DNA of 64,000 nucleotides from Haemophilus haemolyticus (GCF_003351405.1 NZ_CP031240.1:434001-498000), one strand, 5' to 3'. Counted from the first letter of the stretch, positions 26,779 through 34,891 are shown. Program-made: numbers and translations. Notes: a model not told the origin generated them from the letters alone.

Positions 26779-28446
26779 CTATAAATCAATACCATTAAAT
26801 TGTTCTAATGCGTGTTTGTGTTCATCTGAAAGCTCGAAAATCAAATCGCCATATTCAAGTTGATAAGTGCCGAATGACATTAGAAAGGCTACGGCTGGGT
26901 CGATTTTGTTTGCGGCTTTCTTCTTGTTTGGTTTAATGTTGGCGTTGGCATCAGTTTCCATCGCCACATTGGATAACGCCCAGGTAAGCACTGGATCGCC
27001 ATGATGTTCTATCATCTGTCTATTGATTAGCACTTCTGCACTTTTTGCCACCGGGCTAAATCGTTGATAGGTTTGCGGGAATGGTTCAACCTCAAGCCCT
27101 GCCGCTTGTAATTGTGTGCGTAGGTGAGTGGCATTCCATACGTCAAAGCCAATCATCTTAATATTGAAACGTTGTGCATCTTTCAAAATATCATCTCTGA
27201 TTTTGTCGTAGTCGATACAGTCGCCCTCGGTTGCAATCAGCCAACCACTACGCACCCAGTTTCGATACATTGCACGGTTTTTATTTGCCACGTTATTAAG
27301 TTGAAATTCGGGGATATAATGCCGAGTAACTAACCGCACTTTCTTCCCTTGTGGAAAGGTATAGCAAAGACTGGTTAAGTCATTGGTGCTAGATAAATCC
27401 AGTCCTAAATAACAATCTTGGTGAAGTAAATCGCTTTCGGTGTACTTGCGTTCGCATTGCGCCCAGTTTCCTTCGCCGAGCCATGGGGTTGTGCCTTGGC
27501 ACCATACATTAAATCGCTTGGTGAGCATTTCCACCCATTCGGAAGGAATTCCCCTCGCTTTCTTGATAGTGTTCTCAAAATCAAGGTAAGGAATGGATTT
27601 ACCAATATTGGGATTGGCTTTTATCCAGTTCTCTTGTTTGTCGATTTCACTTTCTTCATCTAATTCAAAAATCAATACGAACAAGCTGTCGTTCTGCTCA
27701 TTCCCTTCAAGGATTTGAGCGCAATAATCATAATGCTGTTTACAAGCCGAAATCACGTTGCTGCCAGCCGTTGTTATGGCAAAGAGTAAACCTTCTGGGC
27801 GTGCGCCTTGTCCTAGTTCTAACGCGCTATAGACGCGGTTGTCCGTGTGTAGGTGATATTCATCAACAATCGCTAAACTAGGGTTTGTGCCTTCAATGGT
27901 TGATGATTTGGCGGCAAGTGGTCGCATGATACTGTTGTTCTTCGGGTTGATGAGTTTGTGCTGTTGAATGTTGAGCCGTTTTTTCAGTAAAGGCGAAAGT
28001 AAGCACATTTGGCGCGCATCATCAAAAACGATTCGGGCTTGATCTCGACTCACGGCTGCCGTGTATATATCTTGTTGGCCGCCTTCCATCACCAAAAACC
28101 AATTGGCTAAAACGGCTGCTACCGTTGATTTGGCGTTTTTTCTTGCCACTTGAACGTAAGCAGAGCGATATTTTCTTAATCCTGTATCTTTTCGTTTAAA
28201 TCCTAGAATGTTGGCAAAGAGAAAAACTTGCCAATCTGAAAGAATAATCGGCTCACCTCTCAAGTGTCCTTTAACGTGTGGGCATAGTTTCGAGAAAGCG
28301 ATAAATTTTTCTACCGCACTTTGATCAAAGAAATAATCGGGGTTGTTTAAATCGTTAAAATAACGCGCTACGGCTTGTTTTATCTTCTTACAAGCCACGA
28401 TTTCACCTGATTGAATTTTCTCTGCGTATGCGTGCCAGATTGCCAT
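26779..28446 (-). CDS. terminase large subunit (HK97 type)
   Basis: The 555-residue protein has an N-terminal ATPase with the Walker A variant ARKNAKST at about residues 101-108 and Walker B LAIVDEYH, then an RNase H-like nuclease domain starting at LGLDLSSTNDLTS. It motorises DNA into the procapsid and cuts concatemers. It lies 7 bp after TerS. Uptake signals occur in the coding sequence. It is complete, so the island should package its own DNA. Confidence 0.94.
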   Translation of the reverse strand: MAIWHAYAEKIQSGEIVACKKIKQAVARYFNDLNNPDYFFDQSAVEKFIAFSKLCPHVKGHLRGEPIILSDWQVFLFANILGFKRKDTGLRKYRSAYVQVARKNAKSTVAAVLANWFLVMEGGQQDIYTAAVSRDQARIVFDDARQMCLLSPLLKKRLNIQQHKLINPKNNSIMRPLAAKSSTIEGTNPSLAIVDEYHLHTDNRVYSALELGQGARPEGLLFAITTAGSNVISACKQHYDYCAQILEGNEQNDSLFVLIFELDEESEIDKQENWIKANPNIGKSIPYLDFENTIKKARGIPSEWVEMLTKRFNVWCQGTTPWLGEGNWAQCERKYTESDLLHQDCYLGLDLSSTNDLTSLCYTFPQGKKVRLVTRHYIPEFQLNNVANKNRAMYRNWVRSGWLIATEGDCIDYDKIRDDILKDAQRFNIKMIGFDVWNATHLRTQLQAAGLEVEPFPQTYQRFSPVAKSAEVLINRQMIEHHGDPVLTWALSNVAMETDANANIKPNKKKAANKIDPAVAFLMSFGTYQLEYGDLIFELSDEHKHALEQFNGIDL

Positions 28447-28453
28447 ATTTAGC

Positions 28454-28828
28454 CTACATGGTTAGGATTTCATCAATCATATCGGTTGAATCAACTTCAA
28501 CAGGATTTTTCCTGCGGCTAACTGGATCAAAGCCTAACAGTGAGGACATTTTCACCATCACTTTTTCTGCATCAGCTTTCGCGGATAATGCAGGGTTTCT
28601 TGATTGCGTGCCTTGGCTATTGACGATTGAAAAGCCGTTTTTGTGAATATCTTCAACGGCAGCACGGAAAAGAGAATAGTTCACGCAATATAACTCAAGG
28701 TGAATTAAATCGGCATCTTGAATATCGCCACGTTCAAGAAGTTGAGGGATACGCTCTTTCCATACTGATTTAGCAATCGGATCTAAAAAACTTGGCGGGG
28801 TGTGTAAATTCTTCTTTTTGGCTGTCAT
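28454..28828 (-). CDS. terminase small subunit (P27 family)
   Basis: The 124-residue protein has the P27-family pattern: N-terminal Pro/Leu-rich PPSFLDPIAKSVWKERIPQL, a central DADLIHLELYCVNYSLFRAA helix and a C-terminal hydrophobic segment KMSSLLGFDPVSRRK. TerS recognises the packaging site. The 419-bp non-coding region directly upstream, with repeats, is the best candidate for that site. Confidence 0.9.
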   Translation of the reverse strand: MTAKKKNLHTPPSFLDPIAKSVWKERIPQLLERGDIQDADLIHLELYCVNYSLFRAAVEDIHKNGFSIVNSQGTQSRNPALSAKADAEKVMVKMSSLLGFDPVSRRKNPVEVDSTDMIDEILTM

Positions 28829-29000
28829 TGTGTTTCCTTATTTTCAAAAAAATTTCCTTGCATAAAAATTAAAGGGGGCGGGCGGTTCTTTAGGCTTGCC
28901 ATTTTCTTTCTGAAACTCCCCCCACCAGTAAAAGTTTGATATAAATCAAATTTAACCAACGCAATTTTGCGTCGGCTGGTAGGCGAATTTTTTCGCTTAC
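28829..29000. other. non-coding region before TerS
   Basis: No gene is visible. The stretch holds a G-rich block (GGGGGCGGGCGG near 28873), a C-rich block (CTCCCCCCACC near 28917), a hairpin ACCAACGCAA-TTTTG-CGTCGGCTGGT with imperfect arms, and GCGAATTTTTTCGC. Together with the repeats that follow it makes up the candidate packaging (cos) region. Confidence 0.4.
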
Positions 29001-29244
29001 CATATGCAACAGTTGAGGTTATAACGACCTCTCCTCAATTTTGAGGGCAGCTCTATTTCTTAGTACCATAGCTCAGTTGTTACCATATGACCACAACTCA
29101 ACTGTGGATATATCGCCATAATTCAGGTGTTGCGATATCGAAACACCTCAACTGTGTACATATGCTCATAATTCAGTTGTACACTTATGTACTCAACTCA
29201 ACCGTGTACATATGCCCATACTTTAATTGTTTCGATATAGAAAC
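29001..29244. repeat. 50-bp tandem repeat array between HNH and TerS
   Basis: Three full 50-bp units lie head to tail at 29095-29144, 29145-29194 and 29195-29244, with a half unit before them at 29065-29094. Shared parts include CTCAACTGTG, ATATG or ATATCG, and CATAATTCAG. An inverted copy of the ACCTCAACTGT...CATATG part lies at 29001-29020. The units are imperfectly palindromic, so they could be TerS binding sites. Confidence 0.75.
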
Positions 29245-29247
29245 GGT

Positions 29248-29604
29248 TTACTTCTTCGCACCAAATCCGCGTTGGTCTATCACTCGTGTTTTATAACTAT
29301 GGCAATCACGGCATAAAGATTGATGGTTAGATTCAACCCAAAATAGCGGGTCTGCTTGTCCGTTCTCAATTGGCTTGATATGGTCTATCACTGTAGCGGG
29401 CGTGTAGATACCTTTCTCTAAGCACATCACGCAAAGAGGGTGATGCTTTAAGTATTGTGCTCGGTATTTACTCCACTTGTGATCGTAACCTCGTGCGCTG
29501 CTGTTTGGGCGGTTGTCCTTTGGCTTGTGCTCTTCACATCTGCCACACTTCACTTTGTTTCTACACCCAGGATAACTACAACGTTTTAACGGTTGATAAG
29601 GCAT
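29248..29604 (-). CDS. HNH endonuclease (packaging-associated)
   Basis: The 118-residue protein has the HNH fold with zinc-binding pairs (CSYPGC near the start, CVMC, and CRDC) and the catalytic elements VIDHIKP and SNHQSLCRDCH. HK97-type cos phages encode such an HNH next to terminase and need it for cos cleavage. It starts 16 bp after the connector gene. Its stop codon abuts the tandem repeat array. Confidence 0.92.
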   Translation of the reverse strand: MPYQPLKRCSYPGCRNKVKCGRCEEHKPKDNRPNSSARGYDHKWSKYRAQYLKHHPLCVMCLEKGIYTPATVIDHIKPIENGQADPLFWVESNHQSLCRDCHSYKTRVIDQRGFGAKK

Positions 29605-29620
29605 ATCAGTTACTAAATCC

Positions 29621-29935
29621 TTAGTAAGCGCAAGGCTCTCTATAGACTTCCCATAATGCGGAAATCGTCATTGGTGCTTGTTTAAGATTGGCTAAATCTG
29701 TTATAGCCTCACGGTTTGTGTAGAGATAGGCGATATACATTAAGCAGCCGACTTTAATTGATGGCGTAAACGGAACGGTATTTCCTGTTTCTTCATCACC
29801 AAAGGTTTTGCCAATATGCTTTTGGCATACTTCCAATGTCGCGACCTTATAAGTTTCTAGTAACGCATCATCTAAATCATGATCAAGATTTAAATGCGCT
29901 TTGATGTCATCTAGGGTTAAATTAATATTCCCCAT
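29621..29935 (-). CDS. head-tail connector protein (HK97 gp6-like)
   Basis: The 104-residue protein begins with LTLDDIKAHLNLDHDLDDALLE and contains a helix VATLEVCQKHIGKTF, then KVGCLMYIAYLYTNRE, the pattern of the gp6/QLRG-type connector. It would form a ring under the portal. It overlaps the preceding gene by 14 bp. Confidence 0.85.
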   Translation of the reverse strand: MGNINLTLDDIKAHLNLDHDLDDALLETYKVATLEVCQKHIGKTFGDEETGNTVPFTPSIKVGCLMYIAYLYTNREAITDLANLKQAPMTISALWEVYREPCAY

Positions 29936-30278
29936 AAGCCTCGCCCTCTTTACACATTAACTGCAATTCTCGGTGTGATTCCATACTGTCAATCACCGAA
30001 TAAATATCAAATAGTCGTTTACCGTATTTAATCCGCATTTTGTTTGTAATGCCCTCAATGTAGCGAATGCGAATGCGGATGATGTTTTCACCCATTTGAA
30101 ATGGGCCACTAAAATACTCTCGCCCTTGCAATGGCTCTACACTGGCGCGGACGGTTGCGATATGTTTCCAAAATGCTTTGTGTTCACCGTGTAGATTAGT
30201 TTCTCGCTCTCGGGGATAGTTTCTCGCCTCAATGGTGATGACCTTGTTATATTTCCCAGCCTTAAGCATCACTGCCAT
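29922..30278 (-). CDS. head closure protein (head-tail joining family)
   Basis: I chose the ATG at 30278 (MAVMLKAGKYNKVITIEA), preceded by GGGGGC, giving 118 residues. The protein is beta-rich with WKHIATVRASVEPLQGREY, the family signature of phage head-tail joining proteins (SPP1 gp16-like stopper). It overlaps the portal gene end by 17 bp. It would close the neck and provide the face to which a tail docks. Confidence 0.88.
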   Translation of the reverse strand: MAVMLKAGKYNKVITIEARNYPRERETNLHGEHKAFWKHIATVRASVEPLQGREYFSGPFQMGENIIRIRIRYIEGITNKMRIKYGKRLFDIYSVIDSMESHRELQLMCKEGEAYGEY

Positions 30279-31494
30279 TACTTGCCCCCTGTTCTTGTTT
30301 ATCATCGCGTTTAACTTCTACGGTTTGTTTCCAAGCCTGGCTAAATTCATCTCCACCTTCATAAGGCGGTAAACCTTCACGGCGGCGAACTTCATTTGGA
30401 GACATTACACCCGCTTTGATTGCTACATCATAGCTACTGAAACGTTCGCTTTGACTGGTGCGCAATAAGTCGCTTGTATCAAATTCGATTAAGTAACGTT
30501 TCTTGCTGTTGCTGCCTAAATCAATCATCAAGGCATCTTTGAGTTGTTGCTCAAAGTTAGTAAGCCAAGGGCGCAAGGTTTGAGAAAGAAATGCTCGGCT
30601 TGCCTCACTGAAATTCGAATAGCTACTATTCGAGTAGTCTTGTAAGAAAATCGGGCTAATATTGTAGATTCGGGCTATATCGGAAATGGTAAACGTGCGA
30701 CTGGCTAACCATTCTGCATCTTGGTTTGTCATGCCTAATTGTTTATATTCCATTGAGCCTTCAAGAATAGGCGTTTTGCCAGCATTCTTTGCCCCTTTGT
30801 AACGTTCAAGGGCTTTGACGGCTTTCTGTGCTTTTGCATCATCTAACCATTCTGCTGTTGAAATAAGCCCGCTTGCCATCAATCCGTTTTTCATAATGGC
30901 TGCACCATGGCGTTGTTGGGCTAAACCTAATCCGACCGTTTCACGACAAACTGTTATCGGAGAACGCCCCATAAATCCATCAACAGAACTATGGCGTAAA
31001 TGTAAAATCTCATCTTGAAGATAGTTTTTTGTTACCCCGTTTAAGTCTGTGATTTGATAAATATATTCACCTGTTACTTTACGGAAGATATTTACCGCGC
31101 TTGGTTGATAAGGAGTAAGGCTTATTGGTTCGCCCTTGTTATTCCACTCAATCACGGCATAAGCGTTACCATTTAGCAAACAATGGCGCATCATCGTATT
31201 TTTGAATTGATACGGTGTTTGGCTGCGGTTTGGCATTTCATTGAGAAGATATTCAACAGGATGACGATAGATTCTTTCTCGGCCATCTTCTTTTAGTGCG
31301 TATAGATAACAAGGCATTGATGCCACCGCCTCCGAAATGACGGTAACGGCATTCATTACTGCGGGTAACGATTCTGCAGTTTGTGGACTGACAAATTCGC
31401 CCGCGCCTGTATTGTTTACGCCCATGTAAGATAAAAGCTCTTCGATTGTGGTTGGCTCGCTACGTTGCTCTTTTCGTCTAAAAGGATTCCACAT
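30262..31494 (-). CDS. portal protein (HK97 family)
   Basis: The 410-residue protein has the HK97 portal pattern: MWNPFRRKEQRS, SLPAVMNAVTVISEAVASMP, LLNEMPNRSQTPYQFK, and a C-terminal YSNFSEASRAFLSQTLRPW. It forms the dodecameric DNA gate of the head. It starts one base after the protease stop codon. It contains no frameshift or truncation. Confidence 0.94.
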   Translation of the reverse strand: MWNPFRRKEQRSEPTTIEELLSYMGVNNTGAGEFVSPQTAESLPAVMNAVTVISEAVASMPCYLYALKEDGRERIYRHPVEYLLNEMPNRSQTPYQFKNTMMRHCLLNGNAYAVIEWNNKGEPISLTPYQPSAVNIFRKVTGEYIYQITDLNGVTKNYLQDEILHLRHSSVDGFMGRSPITVCRETVGLGLAQQRHGAAIMKNGLMASGLISTAEWLDDAKAQKAVKALERYKGAKNAGKTPILEGSMEYKQLGMTNQDAEWLASRTFTISDIARIYNISPIFLQDYSNSSYSNFSEASRAFLSQTLRPWLTNFEQQLKDALMIDLGSNSKKRYLIEFDTSDLLRTSQSERFSSYDVAIKAGVMSPNEVRRREGLPPYEGGDEFSQAWKQTVEVKRDDKQEQGASNGSDA

Positions 31495-31495
31495 A

Positions 31496-32062
31496 TTAAG
31501 CCTCCATCACATCAAGCCACTGTTTCAAAAGTGCGGTAGAGTGTTTCTGTGTTTTTTCTTTTGCCGCGCCCATCGAACGTTTAGCAATTTCTACGCTACT
31601 TTCAGGATAGGCGGGAATGCTTGTTACTGTAACTTCAAAGAGTTCGGCTTTTTGCACAGTTCGTTGGCAAGGCTCTACATCAAAATCCCATTCTTCTTGA
31701 CTGGCTCTAAATCCAAAGGACATGCCTGTAATATCACCACGCGAAACGCTAACTAATAAATCTTTCCCAATAGTTGTATTAGGCGGGGTTAATTCAAAGC
31801 GTAAGCCGATTGAATCTTCTTCTAGTTTTAATGTTCCCGCACTGGTGCGACCGAGTAACTTGGTGTAGTCGTGTTCAAAGAGTGCACGAACATCTTCGCC
31901 ACTGGCTAAACTTTCACTGAATGCTTTAGGCGCAAAGGATTCTACAAAATCACAGTAAAGCACTTGTGAAGGGCTATTCCATTTGACCGCATAACCAACG
32001 AGCTTTTGATTCTCTTCATCGGTCGCAATGGTTGCAGAGCGGATTTCAAATTCTTTCTTCAT
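31496..32062 (-). CDS. prohead protease (HK97 family)
   Basis: The 188-residue serine protease has the expected motifs: histidine in ALFEHDYTKLLGRTSAGTL and the serine region VSRGDITGMSFGF. It should cleave the capsid N-terminal delta domain during maturation. It lies downstream of the capsid gene rather than upstream as in HK97. A terminator-like hairpin lies between them. Confidence 0.93.
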   Translation of the reverse strand: MKKEFEIRSATIATDEENQKLVGYAVKWNSPSQVLYCDFVESFAPKAFSESLASGEDVRALFEHDYTKLLGRTSAGTLKLEEDSIGLRFELTPPNTTIGKDLLVSVSRGDITGMSFGFRASQEEWDFDVEPCQRTVQKAELFEVTVTSIPAYPESSVEIAKRSMGAAKEKTQKHSTALLKQWLDVMEA

Positions 32063-32083
32063 TTTTCACCTATTAAGCAAAAA

Positions 32084-32099
32084 AGGGGCTTTCGCCCCT
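32084..32099 (-). terminator. terminator-like hairpin between capsid and protease genes
   Basis: The stem AGGGGC/GCCCCT with a 4-base loop is followed on the minus strand by a run of six T residues. It lies inside the head operon. Partial termination here would lower expression of everything after the capsid. Confidence 0.7.
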
Positions 32100-32106
32100 C
32101 TATGAT

Positions 32107-33297
32107 TTACGCTGTTGTCTCAATCACTTTAATTGCGTTGGAATCTACCACGCCACCACCCAAATATTTATCGGTGTGGACTTTATAAAATCCTGGCTCG
32201 GTTAAGTTGTCTGGTCGAGTTCGCACGCCTGTTTCATGATCGACAATGAAGTAACCACGTTTGAAATCACCAAAAGCAATAACGGCTTGATTTGCACCAC
32301 CTGTCGGCATTGTCTCTAAGAAGTAAACTGGACGGCCTAATAATGTAGCGGGCGCATCGGTTGTTAAACCATCGCGCCAGATATAATCACCATTTTTGTT
32401 TTTGAGTTTTTGTAATGCTGCTGCAATGGTTGATGACATCACCCATACGGCATTTTTGCGGTATTTACTGTGAAGGGTATAGAACGCATCGATTAAAGTG
32501 TCTGCCTCAATTTTTGCCGCACCCGCCACTTCAATTTTTTGAAGTTTGCCGAATGGGCGCACTTTATCGTTTTCAGTTGTGCGTTCGTAGGTCAATAAAC
32601 CTTTTGATTTTTTGTTACCATCACCAGAGGTTAAATCCACTTCTTCTGTTTCAGTGAAGGTCTCAGTGATTTCATCAGTAAGCCAACCTAAAACATCAAT
32701 GCTTGAGAAGTCCAAAATCTCTTGAGTAGTTTTTGGATAAGCATAGATTGAATTTAAAGCAATGGTTACTTCATGCAGTTTTGGCGTTGCTGTACCATTG
32801 CGTGCTGTGCCTTCTGTGCCATGTTCAACGGTTGCACCGCCAGCAGATACTAATTTTTTGTATTCTTTTGCACCGATAGGCAAGCGAACGACATTACAAA
32901 GCTGGCGCATGACGCTATCATCTGTTAAGCGTTTCATGACCTCTTTGTCTAATTGCGGGATAACAGAATAGCCGCCATCTTCACCATTAGCCGTAGTTAA
33001 ATTACGGAGTTCACCGGTTTTAATGTAATGGCGCAATTCATCATTTGAAAATTGTTTCGTGCTGCGGGTTTCTAATGGGTTAGATTGCGCACCAAGATTA
33101 CGTTCTTCATCTGCTACGGTTTCGTATTTACTGATTTCATCACTCAATTGTTTCACTAAATCTTTCAATTTATCAAAATCTACTGATTCAGCTTCATCCA
33201 ATGGACGATTTTCTTTTTCTGCTTTATCAAGCATTGCACGCATTTCTGCGACTTTTTCTGCCTTTTGTTGGCGTAACTCGATTAATTTTTTCAACAT
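32107..33297 (-). CDS. major capsid protein (HK97 fold)
   Basis: The 396-residue protein has an N-terminal coiled-coil delta domain (residues 1-75, KAEKVAEMRAMLDKAEKEN), then the mature HK97-fold domain beginning near the NGEDGGYSVIPQ segment, with PTGGANQAVIAFGDFKRGY toward the C-terminus. The likely protease cut is around residues 85-105. It is by position the most strongly expressed head gene. Confidence 0.94.
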   Translation of the reverse strand: MLKKLIELRQQKAEKVAEMRAMLDKAEKENRPLDEAESVDFDKLKDLVKQLSDEISKYETVADEERNLGAQSNPLETRSTKQFSNDELRHYIKTGELRNLTTANGEDGGYSVIPQLDKEVMKRLTDDSVMRQLCNVVRLPIGAKEYKKLVSAGGATVEHGTEGTARNGTATPKLHEVTIALNSIYAYPKTTQEILDFSSIDVLGWLTDEITETFTETEEVDLTSGDGNKKSKGLLTYERTTENDKVRPFGKLQKIEVAGAAKIEADTLIDAFYTLHSKYRKNAVWVMSSTIAAALQKLKNKNGDYIWRDGLTTDAPATLLGRPVYFLETMPTGGANQAVIAFGDFKRGYFIVDHETGVRTRPDNLTEPGFYKVHTDKYLGGGVVDSNAIKVIETTA

Positions 33298-33311
33298 AAG
33301 TTTTCCTTGTG

Positions 33312-33719
33312 TTATTTGATTGGGGCTCGACCATATTCAATTAAGTAAGAAAGCGTACCATTCATCCAAGAAGCATTATCCTCATCATAGCCATAACGGT
33401 ATTGAATCCCTCTGACAAATTGAATATGGCGATAACCTGTAAATGTAATAAGGCTATTAACCTTCTCTGCAATCCGATCAATGTTGGGTTCTCCCTCGCT
33501 ATATGGAAGGAAGATTGAGATATTGAGTTCGGCTTGCCATTCGGATTCTCCCATTACCTTAAAATCACATTCTGCATCATCTAAGAATACTGAAATTGCA
33601 GGTAGCTGCTGTTTTAAGCTCGTGAAGAATGCTCTACCGTTATAAACATTTCCAATCTCTGGAATGTTATTCTTGATTAGCGTAACGATTTCGTTTCTAA
33701 CTTCGTTGTGAATAAGCAT
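33312..33719 (-). CDS. lambda gpU-like tail terminator / neck protein
   Basis: The 135-residue protein aligns by eye with lambda gpU. Shared features in the same order are an N-terminal helix (LIHNEVRNEIVTLIK), AISVFLDDAE, a WQAELNISIFLP strand, and a C-terminal YGYDEDNASWMNGTLSYLIEY. gpU caps the tail tube and meets the head connector. No other tail gene is present in the island. It is the first gene of the head operon, 14 bp before the capsid gene. Confidence 0.75.
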   Translation of the reverse strand: MLIHNEVRNEIVTLIKNNIPEIGNVYNGRAFFTSLKQQLPAISVFLDDAECDFKVMGESEWQAELNISIFLPYSEGEPNIDRIAEKVNSLITFTGYRHIQFVRGIQYRYGYDEDNASWMNGTLSYLIEYGRAPIK

Positions 33720-33772
33720 TTTTTACCCTTATTTGTTCTTAATTAAGAGGGCTTATAAAAAGCCCATAGAAC

Positions 33773-33800
33773 AATATATATACAAAAAATATAAAGTAAA
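33773..33800 (-). promoter_or_regulatory. candidate promoter of the head operon
   Basis: On the minus strand TTTACT and TATATT are separated by 16 bp, about 55 bp before the gpU-like start codon. A GGGCTT...AAGCCC hairpin (33749-33766) lies between promoter and gene. Confidence 0.4.
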
Positions 33801-33899
33801 CACCTTAAATTTCAATAGTTTAGATACGGTTAGATGCGTTGAGTAAAATATTTTCATTGCTTATTTTTTAAGCAAAAACATTATTTTAGGCATAAAAAA

Positions 33900-33924
33900 A
33901 ACGGCTAGTTTAAAACTAACCGTT
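33900..33924 (-). terminator. terminator after the small accessory gene
   Basis: The stem AACGGCTAGTTT/AAACTAACCGTT pairs fully if one G-U pair is allowed. It is followed on the minus strand by eight T residues. It separates the accessory pair from the head operon. Confidence 0.8.
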
Positions 33925-33944
33925 TATATTCTTTATTAATCACG

Positions 33945-34109
33945 CTATGCAGCTTTTCTATTTTCCTTTTTAAGGCCATGCATTTCATCACCTTTAAAAA
34001 GATAACGTTCATCAGATAGCATTTTTGGCGCAGCTTTGAGGAGTAACTCCATAACTTCGCCACTACGCTTGTACACCTCTTGAGTAGGATAATATTTTTT
34101 CTCTTTCAT
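33945..34109 (-). CDS. small accessory protein (54 aa)
   Basis: This is a 54-residue basic protein (MKEKKYYPTQEVYKRSGEVM at the start, KKENRKAA at the end) of unknown function. It follows the 172-aa gene by 5 bp. An AAAGGAGTAAG Shine-Dalgarno precedes the ATG. The pair has its own terminator, so it is an independent two-gene unit near attR, where islands often carry cargo. Confidence 0.65.
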   Translation of the reverse strand: MKEKKYYPTQEVYKRSGEVMELLLKAAPKMLSDERYLFKGDEMHGLKKENRKAA

Positions 34110-34114
34110 TTCAC

Positions 34115-34633
34115 TTACTCCTTTCCTCTTAGATGATCTTCTAAAGCATCTAACGGAATTATCAAATCTTGGCTACCATCTTCAGTAAACCCAAATTGAC
34201 GATAGTAATCACGCAAAGCACTGTTACCTTTTTCAACATCTACTAACTTTATATACTTACCGTCTAATTTTTTCATAAAAATAAGGCAAGCAAACAGCGA
34301 ATATAAGAACATCTTACCTTTCAGAACATCGCTACTAAAATTTTCTATCCCATATATTTCTAAAGTTTCTTTTTCCAGTATGAACGATGAGATAAAAGCA
34401 CCTTCTAAAACACTAGAACGACAATCAATATGTTTTAGTTTAAAACAAAAGTCAAAACTCTCATCAGGATTATACTTACTAATAACATAATCCCAATCTA
34501 TCCTGCCGTACCCTCTAGAAAGAAGTATAAAATCTGGCTCTGTTATAGGACCAACTGCTAGTGAAGACGAAAGACTATCCATTAGCATTTGAAAATCACT
34601 AATTGAAGAGTTTACTATTTGTTCAAAATTCAT
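34115..34633 (-). CDS. GNAT-like accessory protein (172 aa)
   Basis: The C-terminal part contains NSALRDYYRQFGF, the typical GNAT motif B ending of acetyltransferases, preceded by a beta-strand KYIKLVDVEKG and a helix KMFLYSLFACLIFMKKL. The N-terminal half is not recognisable, and the acetyl-CoA pyrophosphate loop (R/Q-x-x-G-x-G/A) is not obvious, so activity is uncertain. It forms a two-gene unit with the 54-aa gene. It could be metabolic cargo, a toxin-antitoxin-like pair, or a defence module. Confidence 0.6.
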   Translation of the reverse strand: MNFEQIVNSSISDFQMLMDSLSSSLAVGPITEPDFILLSRGYGRIDWDYVISKYNPDESFDFCFKLKHIDCRSSVLEGAFISSFILEKETLEIYGIENFSSDVLKGKMFLYSLFACLIFMKKLDGKYIKLVDVEKGNSALRDYYRQFGFTEDGSQDLIIPLDALEDHLRGKE

Positions 34634-34745
34634 ATAAAAGCATAAATTAAGGTATGGACGGTATCATACAACTAGGGTTTTAAATTATCAATAAACTTAA
34701 CGCAACTATTCGTAATTAATCGCAACTAATATACTTTTTTTTATA
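34634..34745. other. non-coding region before the right iteron module
   Basis: No gene is supported. It includes CGCAACTA twice with a 20-bp spacing (34701-34708 and 34721-34728), which could be binding sites near the right island end, and the promoter region for the GNAT-like gene. Confidence 0.4.
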
Positions 34746-34891
34746 GGTGAAGACTTGGTGAAGACTTGGTGAAGACTTGAATGAGTAGTCTTCACCCTTA
34801 TAAATATATAATAAATAAGGATTTTTTCTTGTTTTTTTAGCAAAAGTGAAGAGGTGAAGACTATAATAGAAAAAAAGTTTTTTGATATACT
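34746..34891 (-). repeat. iteron module, right copy (inverted)
   Basis: Three perfect tandem copies of GGTGAAGACTT lie at 34746-34756, 34757-34767 and 34768-34778. An inverted copy is at 34787-34796 and another direct one at 34853-34862. Read on the minus strand, the order and flanking bases match the left module at 21001-21125, including AGTATAT then an A-run and T-run then AGTCTTCACCTCTTCAC. Confidence 0.75.

Noticed and set aside
29001..29244. Possible CRISPR array
   Set aside because: The units are tandem and contiguous with no unique spacers, units are only partly conserved, and no cas genes are present.
29248..29604. HNH gene as a homing endonuclease
   Set aside because: It sits in the head operon directly before TerS, as packaging HNH proteins of cos phages do, and no intron or intein is seen.
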